From Lactiplantibacillus daoliensis (GTDB lineage Bacteria; Bacillota; Bacilli; Lactobacillales; Lactobacillaceae): a stretch of 64,000 nt of DNA. The notes beneath the pieces were generated by a model. The model was not told the DNA's origin. It did not search any database and was given only the letters and a program-made list of their open reading frames with translations. This document shows positions 59,056 to 64,000 of this stretch, in pieces. The stretch is from the NCBI RefSeq assembly GCF_005405005.1, contig NZ_BJDH01000003.1, positions 124,001 through 188,000 on the forward strand. Reading direction: 5' to 3'. The position numbers and the translations under genes were made by a program. Every line of letters begins with the position of its first letter. Within the stretch, counting starts at the first letter, position 1.

Positions 59056-59853
59056 ATGATTATGCAAGCATTGGCTGTTGGCCTCGCGTGTGCGTTAGTT
59101 AAGTTCGGGGCTTGGTGGGGCGCCATGGGCTGGGATCGCCCAATGGTCGCTAGCACGATTACTGGGATTTTGTTAGGTCATCCAGTTGAAGGGATGACAG
59201 TTGGGGCCGCACTAGAACTTGTTTACATGGGGACGCAATCGATGGGTGGTGTTTTACCACAAGATTACGGTCTTGGTGGTGTTTTCGGATGTGCATTTGC
59301 AATTTTAGCGACTGCTAAGCCTTCGGTGGCAGTGGCCTTATCAATTCCATTTAGTATGTTAGGCACCCTGATTTACGATTTGTTCAAATTCTGGGCAACG
59401 TCATTAATTACCCGTTTCCAAAAACACCTTGAGGACCATCAAATTGGCGCATTTAAGCGACTCTGGTTCACCCAAGCAACGGTCTATCTGACTATGTATT
59501 TCTTAATTGGTTTTATTAGTATTTTGTTAGGAACAAATGCCATTAAAGCGTTAGTTAATAATATTCCAACGGCTGTCATGTCGTCATTGACGGTGGCTGC
59601 CGGGATGCTACCAGCATTAGGGATGGCTTTGTTGATGATCACGTTGTGGGATAAAAAGTTAGCACCATACTTTTTCATTGGTTTTGGTTTAGTCGCCTTC
59701 TTCAAAGGAACTTTAATTGAAATTGCCTTCTTAGGTGCAGCGATTGCTGTATTGGCAATTATTGGTCAATTAACAAATCATAAAACGGATAAAGTTGCAG
59801 CCACGACCGAAGATGCAACTACTAGTGAAGAGGAGGACTTTTACAATGACTAA
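59056..59853 (+). CDS. PTS mannose-class IIC
   Basis: A 265-residue membrane subunit: GHPVEGMTVGAALELVYMGTQSMGGVLPQDYGLGGVFGCAFAIL near the N-terminus and several membrane segments, ending in a charged tail. Overlaps IID by 8 bp (ATGACTAA). Paralogue of the IIC at 46058. Confidence 0.92.
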   Translation: MIMQALAVGLACALVKFGAWWGAMGWDRPMVASTITGILLGHPVEGMTVGAALELVYMGTQSMGGVLPQDYGLGGVFGCAFAILATAKPSVAVALSIPFSMLGTLIYDLFKFWATSLITRFQKHLEDHQIGAFKRLWFTQATVYLTMYFLIGFISILLGTNAIKALVNNIPTAVMSSLTVAAGMLPALGMALLMITLWDKKLAPYFFIGFGLVAFFKGTLIEIAFLGAAIAVLAIIGQLTNHKTDKVAATTEDATTSEEEDFYND

Positions 59854-60682
59854 TTCAACTGGAACGACTTTTTTACCTGATAAAAAAGCTGAAAACCATT
59901 TTTATAACAATTTATTTTGGCGTTCACAATGGTTAATGTTCTGTACGTCGTATACGAAACAACAAGCGGTAACCTTTTCTTGGGTCTTAATGCCGTACCT
60001 TGAAAAAATCTACGGCAAAGATACGCCGGAATTTTATGATGCAATGTTAAGACATCAAGACTTCTTCAACACAAATGTTACCGCCGCGCCATTTATTTTC
60101 GGGATGGTTACTTCAATGGAAGCCGAAAATAAGGCGAATGGGATTGATCCAAAGAGTATTGGTGCTTTGAAGTCCAGTATGATGGGGCCGTTAGCAGGTA
60201 TCGGTGACTCATTGGTTTCTAATGGGATTCGTTTGATTGCAACTGGGATTGCGATTGGCTTCTTCAAACAAGGCAGTTGGTTAGGACCAATCTTGTTTAT
60301 GCTGCTATTGAATGTTCCTAATTGGGGTATTAAGTGGGCAGCTGGTAAATATGGTTATAAATTGGGAAATAATTTCATTGTCAATGCCATGAAATCAGGG
60401 ACACTCAACTTAATCACGAAAGCGGCATCTATTTTAGGCTTAATGATGGTCGGGGCAATGTCGGCACAATATGTGACATTTACGACTTCACTTAAAATTA
60501 AAACAGCCGCACAAACATTAGATCTACAAGGCATTTTTGATTCAATTTTGCCAGATCTATTACCGTTGGCCTTGGTGTTAGGCTGTTTCTTCTATTTGCG
60601 TAAAAAGAATAAGCCAGTTCGGACCTTGGTCGCAATTGTTATTCTAGCCTTTGTCCTGACATTCTTGGGAATTACTAAATAA
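59846..60682 (+). CDS. PTS mannose-class IID
   Basis: A 278-residue IID subunit with NHFYNNLFWRSQWLMFCTSYTKQQAVTFSWVLMPYLEKIYG, LKSSMMGPLAGIGDSLVSNGIRLIATGIAIGFFKQGS and hydrophobic C-terminal segments. ATG 59846 is preceded by GAGGAGG and overlaps the IIC stop; the longer frame from 59795 was rejected. Completes the third translocator. Confidence 0.92.
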   Translation: MTNSTGTTFLPDKKAENHFYNNLFWRSQWLMFCTSYTKQQAVTFSWVLMPYLEKIYGKDTPEFYDAMLRHQDFFNTNVTAAPFIFGMVTSMEAENKANGIDPKSIGALKSSMMGPLAGIGDSLVSNGIRLIATGIAIGFFKQGSWLGPILFMLLLNVPNWGIKWAAGKYGYKLGNNFIVNAMKSGTLNLITKAASILGLMMVGAMSAQYVTFTTSLKIKTAAQTLDLQGIFDSILPDLLPLALVLGCFFYLRKKNKPVRTLVAIVILAFVLTFLGITK

Positions 60683-60755
60683 GTGATTAACTAGTATCAA
60701 TATTATGAACTAAAATCCTCAGGCAGATATTTAGTTTACAAATTAACTTCAAGTG

Positions 60756-60787
60756 ATAGGACTGGATGATTAATTGTCCAGTCCTAT
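60756..60787 (+). terminator. Hairpin between PTS IID and GH88
   Basis: Perfect 11-bp stem ATAGGACTGGA/TCCAGTCCTAT with a 10-nt loop and a weak T-run. Like the hairpin at 8516 it separates PTS genes from the GH88 gene, so it may set the expression ratio. Confidence 0.6.
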
Positions 60788-60822
60788 TATTTAAATCAAT
60801 GTGAAAGTGATGGTATTTACTC

Positions 60823-61938
60823 ATGGCAGATTGGACAACAACGACGTTACAACAAATTTATCAAAAGACCATTGCGAGTGTGCAACGATTGGGGCCAAAC
60901 AATATTCCATATATGGCTACGGCAGGTCAGTATCAAACTAATATGGTAGAAACTGATATTACTTGGTGGACGAATGGTTTCTGGGGCGGACTTTTGTGGC
61001 AACTGAATCACTATCAAGCTAATCCAGAATTAGTAACTGCGGCTAAGGAGAATGAAGTCGCTTTGGACCAAGCCTTTCTTAAGTATGAAGGTTTACATCA
61101 TGACGTCGGCTTTATGTGGTTGCCAACCGCGGTAGCTGATTATCGGTTAACTGATGACGATCGTGCTTATTGGCGTGGCCGTCATGCGGCAGACCTGTTA
61201 GCGGGACGTTACAACTTAGCTGGTCATTATTTACGTTCTTGGAACCGTGATCGTGCGGGGTGGGTCATTATTGATTCAATGATCAATATTCAGCTTTTGT
61301 ACTGGGCAAGCGAAGTGACACAAGATCCTAGATATAAGTTAATGGCCAATGAACATGCTAATACCGTCATGCAGCATCATGTTCGTGCGGATGGTTCTGT
61401 CGCCCACATTGTTGTTTTTGATCCGAACACTGGTGCTGAGGTAGAGACCATGGGTGGCCAAGGCTACGGAGTTGGTAGCAGTTGGAGTCGTGGTCAAGCT
61501 TGGGCGATTAACGGTTTTGCTTTAGCGTATCGGCATACCCATAATCTAGCCTATTTGGAAACCGCGAAACGCGTCGCTCATTATTTCTTAGCAAATCTTA
61601 CTGAGACTGACGGCATTCCTGCTGTGGATTTTCGGGCCCCGAAGACACCAGTGATGGTGGATACGTCTGCGGGGGCAATTGCTGCTTGTGGTCTGTTAGA
61701 AATTGCGCAGCACGTCCCAGAAGCGGAGCAAGCCTTATATCAAAACGCTGCTCAAAAAATGTTGAAACAACTCGTTACGCAATATGGCGATTTAAATCCA
61801 GCCCATGATGGCATCTTAACCGGCGCTACTACTGCTTATCATGATAAAGCTGGTCAAAATGTTAATTTGAATTATGGTGATTATTATCTAGTAGAGGGGT
61901 TATTGCGTTTGTTAGGAAAGGACTTTTTATTGTGGTAG
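60823..61938 (+). CDS. Unsaturated glucuronyl hydrolase, GH88
   Basis: A 371-residue GH88 enzyme with D94 in GLHHDVGFMWLPTAVADY and D151 in WVIIDSMINIQLLYWAS; TWWTNGFWGGLLWQLNH at 47-63. Most like the copy at 42023. In the C-terminal part it has GQNVNLNYGDYYLVEG where others have REVPLIYxD. The gene begins 140 bp after IID, past a hairpin, and its stop overlaps the HAD start. Confidence 0.92.
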   Translation: MADWTTTTLQQIYQKTIASVQRLGPNNIPYMATAGQYQTNMVETDITWWTNGFWGGLLWQLNHYQANPELVTAAKENEVALDQAFLKYEGLHHDVGFMWLPTAVADYRLTDDDRAYWRGRHAADLLAGRYNLAGHYLRSWNRDRAGWVIIDSMINIQLLYWASEVTQDPRYKLMANEHANTVMQHHVRADGSVAHIVVFDPNTGAEVETMGGQGYGVGSSWSRGQAWAINGFALAYRHTHNLAYLETAKRVAHYFLANLTETDGIPAVDFRAPKTPVMVDTSAGAIAACGLLEIAQHVPEAEQALYQNAAQKMLKQLVTQYGDLNPAHDGILTGATTAYHDKAGQNVNLNYGDYYLVEGLLRLLGKDFLLW

Positions 61939-62702
61939 CTTATCAGGTACTCTGTTCAGATTTGGATGGGACTTTGTTAAATCAGAATAAGCAGGTATCT
62001 TCAATGGATCAAGTCGCGATTCAGCGCTGGCAGGCACAAGGGAAATTATTTGGGATTACTTCCGGCCGGGCGTTGTCAGGATTAGCGGTCGTAACGGCAA
62101 TGCTACAATCGCCACCGGATTTTATTGTGGCGTTAAATGGGGCCTATGTTCAGACGATTGACCATCAAATTGTACAACAAGAACTCCCTACGGCGATTAG
62201 TTATGAGATTTTATTGCGCTTACAGGCACAACATTATGACTTTTTGACCGTGACCATTAATGGTGATTCTTGGCGTGTTGTTTCAGTTGTTCGGCAAAAT
62301 CATGAGCTGACCTTTTCGACATTGTTTACTAAACTAGCGGAAGGCCAATTGATAGATAAAATTTCTATCAAGACTTTGAAGGCCAGTGATGATGAACAAT
62401 TCAAATTGCTGTTGTCAGATTTGACTGTCGAGGTCACTATTTCAGATGTTTGTTATGTTGAAGTAACACGACAGGGCGTAACGAAGCTCAGTGGTCTCAA
62501 AATTGCGTTAAATGACCCTAAAACTTTAGATAACGTTGTGGCAGTTGGTGATTATTTAAATGATCTGGCGATGATTAAAGGGGTTGGACGAGGGTATGCC
62601 GTTGCTAATGCACTACCTGAGTTACAGAAAGCCGCGACTAGTGTAACGGTAGACCATGATCACCAGCCTTTACAGGCCATCATTGATGAATTGTTAAATT
62701 AG
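61932..62702 (+). CDS. HAD-superfamily phosphatase, Cof type
   Basis: A 256-residue HAD hydrolase with motif I SDLDGTLLN (nucleophile Asp), motif II GITSGR, motif III Lys in VTKLSGLKIAL and motif IV VGDYLNDLAMI. The cap between motifs II and III is of the Cof (C2) type. It begins with GTG inside the end of GH88 (7-bp overlap), with AGGAAAGG upstream. It could remove phosphate left on sugars after PTS entry, which would make sense between GH88 and GH43 genes, but the substrate is not known. Confidence 0.9.
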   Translation: MVAYQVLCSDLDGTLLNQNKQVSSMDQVAIQRWQAQGKLFGITSGRALSGLAVVTAMLQSPPDFIVALNGAYVQTIDHQIVQQELPTAISYEILLRLQAQHYDFLTVTINGDSWRVVSVVRQNHELTFSTLFTKLAEGQLIDKISIKTLKASDDEQFKLLLSDLTVEVTISDVCYVEVTRQGVTKLSGLKIALNDPKTLDNVVAVGDYLNDLAMIKGVGRGYAVANALPELQKAATSVTVDHDHQPLQAIIDELLN

Positions 62703-62720
62703 AAGTGGAGGGATTTTAGG

Positions 62721-64000
62721 ATGCCAAAACAATTTAAAAATCCAATCTTACCGGGATTCAATCCTGACGCAAGTGTTTTAAAAGTTGGCACGGATTATTA
62801 TTTGACCACGTCGACATTTGAATGGTGGCCAGGAATTGAAATCTATCATTCACGAGATTTAATTAACTGGCAATTGGTCGACAATCCGTTAACTCGTGTT
62901 GATCAGGCAGATTTGCGTGGTAATTATAATTCGGGGAGTATCTGGGCGCCACATCTTAGTTATGCCCAACACAAATTTTGGTTGATTTATACGGATGTCA
63001 AGACAACTGGTACTTATAAAGACACGTTGAATTATCTGATTTCAGCGGATCAAATTGGCGGAACATGGAGCGCCCCAACTTTCTTGATGGCCAGCGGCTT
63101 TGATCCGTCAATTTTTCATGATGACGATGGCCATAGTTACGTTCTTAATATGCTATATGACCATCGTTTGGATCGCCCGGGATTTGCCGGACTGGTGATT
63201 CAGGAATTAAATTTAACACAACGGCAGTTGATTGGTAGACGTGTCCATTTCTTTACTGGAACAGATCTGGGTGTGTGTGAAGGGCCGCAATTGCTAAAAA
63301 AAGATGGTTGGTATTACTTATTATCGGCGGCCGGCGGTACTGGATACAGTCATGCGGCGGCAGTTTGCCGTAGTCGCCAGGTTATGGGACCATATGAGGT
63401 TTCACCGTATCAGCCGTTGTTGACCACTAAAGATGACCCGAGCAACCCACTTCAAAAAGCAGGTCATGCTAGTTTTATTGAAACTCAGTCAGACGAATGG
63501 TATTTAGTACACATCATGGCCCGCCCCTTACGACCAATCAATGTTCAACGAGGCAATTGTCCACTTGGTCGTGAGACTGGGCTACAACGCTTAGTCTGGA
63601 TTAATGATTGGCCCCGACTAGCCAATCATACTAATCACCCAGATTTGTACTTTGAGGCCCCGACGATTGCCCAAGATGTGGTTCAACGCACTGATTATTC
63701 GCAACAAATCGACTTTGGTCAAATCAATAAATTACCGCTGACCTTGAAAACGTTACGAGGCCCGTTAGAACAACGGGTATCATTGACTGACCATCCAGGA
63801 TATTTACGCTTATATGGTTCGCAAAGCATTACTAGTTTGCATACACAAACACTGCTGGCTCGGCGGTGGCAATCATTTGACTTTCGTGTTGAAACGCAAG
63901 TTACTTTCAGTCCGAATAATTTTCAACAATTAGCAGGGCTAACGTTGTTTTACGATACGGATAATTATGAGTATTTACAGTGGTCTTATGATGAAACTTG
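62721..64000 (+). CDS. GH43 family beta-xylosidase/alpha-L-arabinofuranosidase (3' end outside window)
   Basis: Open frame from ATG 62721 (GGAGGG upstream) to the window end, 426 codons seen, no stop. The protein follows the one encoded at 48621 closely: KNPILPGFNPDASVLKVGTDYYLTTSTFEWWPGIEIYHSRDLINW, ASGFDPSIFHDDDG, GVCEGPQLLKKDGWYYLLSAAGGTGYSHA, and the C-terminal sandwich domain with NFQQLAGLTLFYDTDNYEY. The first catalytic-region motif reads NPDAS where the paralogue has NPDPS; the Asp is kept. About 100 residues should be missing. Last visible gene of the third sigma-54 operon. Confidence 0.92.
   Translation, partial: MPKQFKNPILPGFNPDASVLKVGTDYYLTTSTFEWWPGIEIYHSRDLINWQLVDNPLTRVDQADLRGNYNSGSIWAPHLSYAQHKFWLIYTDVKTTGTYKDTLNYLISADQIGGTWSAPTFLMASGFDPSIFHDDDGHSYVLNMLYDHRLDRPGFAGLVIQELNLTQRQLIGRRVHFFTGTDLGVCEGPQLLKKDGWYYLLSAAGGTGYSHAAAVCRSRQVMGPYEVSPYQPLLTTKDDPSNPLQKAGHASFIETQSDEWYLVHIMARPLRPINVQRGNCPLGRETGLQRLVWINDWPRLANHTNHPDLYFEAPTIAQDVVQRTDYSQQIDFGQINKLPLTLKTLRGPLEQRVSLTDHPGYLRLYGSQSITSLHTQTLLARRWQSFDFRVETQVTFSPNNFQQLAGLTLFYDTDNYEYLQWSYDET

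Overview
The window looks like part of the chromosome of a plant-associated lactic acid bacterium (Lactobacillaceae). Gene content, catabolite-response (cre) sites and sigma-54/LevR-controlled mannose-class PTS operons fit the Lactiplantibacillus plantarum/pentosus group best; that is an inference from gene families, not a search. Almost every gene serves uptake and intracellular breakdown of plant cell-wall oligosaccharides rich in uronic acids (pectin, rhamnogalacturonan and probably type II arabinogalactan). I found no obvious secreted enzyme, so the cell appears to live on oligosaccharides released by others.

Layout. 1-5.0 kb: ketodeoxyuronate catabolism (IclR fragment, kdgT, kduI, LacI, kdgK). 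5.7-11.9 kb: a GntR-controlled mannose-class PTS with a GH88 hydrolase and a GH35 beta-galactosidase. 12.0-12.7 kb: an IS200-type element. 12.8-26.4 kb: a LacI gene and an AraC gene flanked by two mirror-image sets of GH88, DUF2264 and GPH-type transporter genes, plus another GH88. 26.5-29.4 kb: a putative carbohydrate-binding protein, a second PfkB kinase, a YueI-like protein and a small unknown gene. 29.9-36.5 kb: GntR regulator and uxuA-uxuB-uxaE-uxaC, a galacturonate/glucuronate pathway running through a tagaturonate epimerase. 37.2-38.5 kb: GH28. 38.9-50.2 kb: a LevR-type activator with two sigma-54 promoters driving PTS IIA, GH88, GH36, PTS IIB/IIC/IID and two GH43 genes. 50.4-53.2 kb: LacI, an UlaA-like permease and kdgF. 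53.3-64 kb: DUF2264 and a second LevR activator, divergent from a third sigma-54 PTS operon with GH88, a HAD phosphatase and a GH43 gene cut by the window edge.

How it fits together: oligosaccharides enter by three mannose-class PTSs, two GPH symporters and the UlaA-like protein. GH88 enzymes remove 4,5-unsaturated uronates; GH28, GH35, GH36, GH43 and perhaps DUF2264 proteins trim the rest. KdgF and KduI convert unsaturated uronate toward ketodeoxyuronate, and UxaC-UxaE-UxuB-UxuA convert saturated uronates to 2-keto-3-deoxygluconate (KDG), which KdgK phosphorylates. The KDPG aldolase is not in the window.

The most unusual feature is a six-copy intergenic element (two copies exactly 549 bp) with about 14-bp terminal inverted repeats. 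It carries two strongly folded modules. One forms a four-helix cloverleaf supported by at least six compensatory base-pair changes between copies, with wobble pairs mostly on one strand. It looks like a MITE-like mobile element carrying a structured RNA that I do not recognise.
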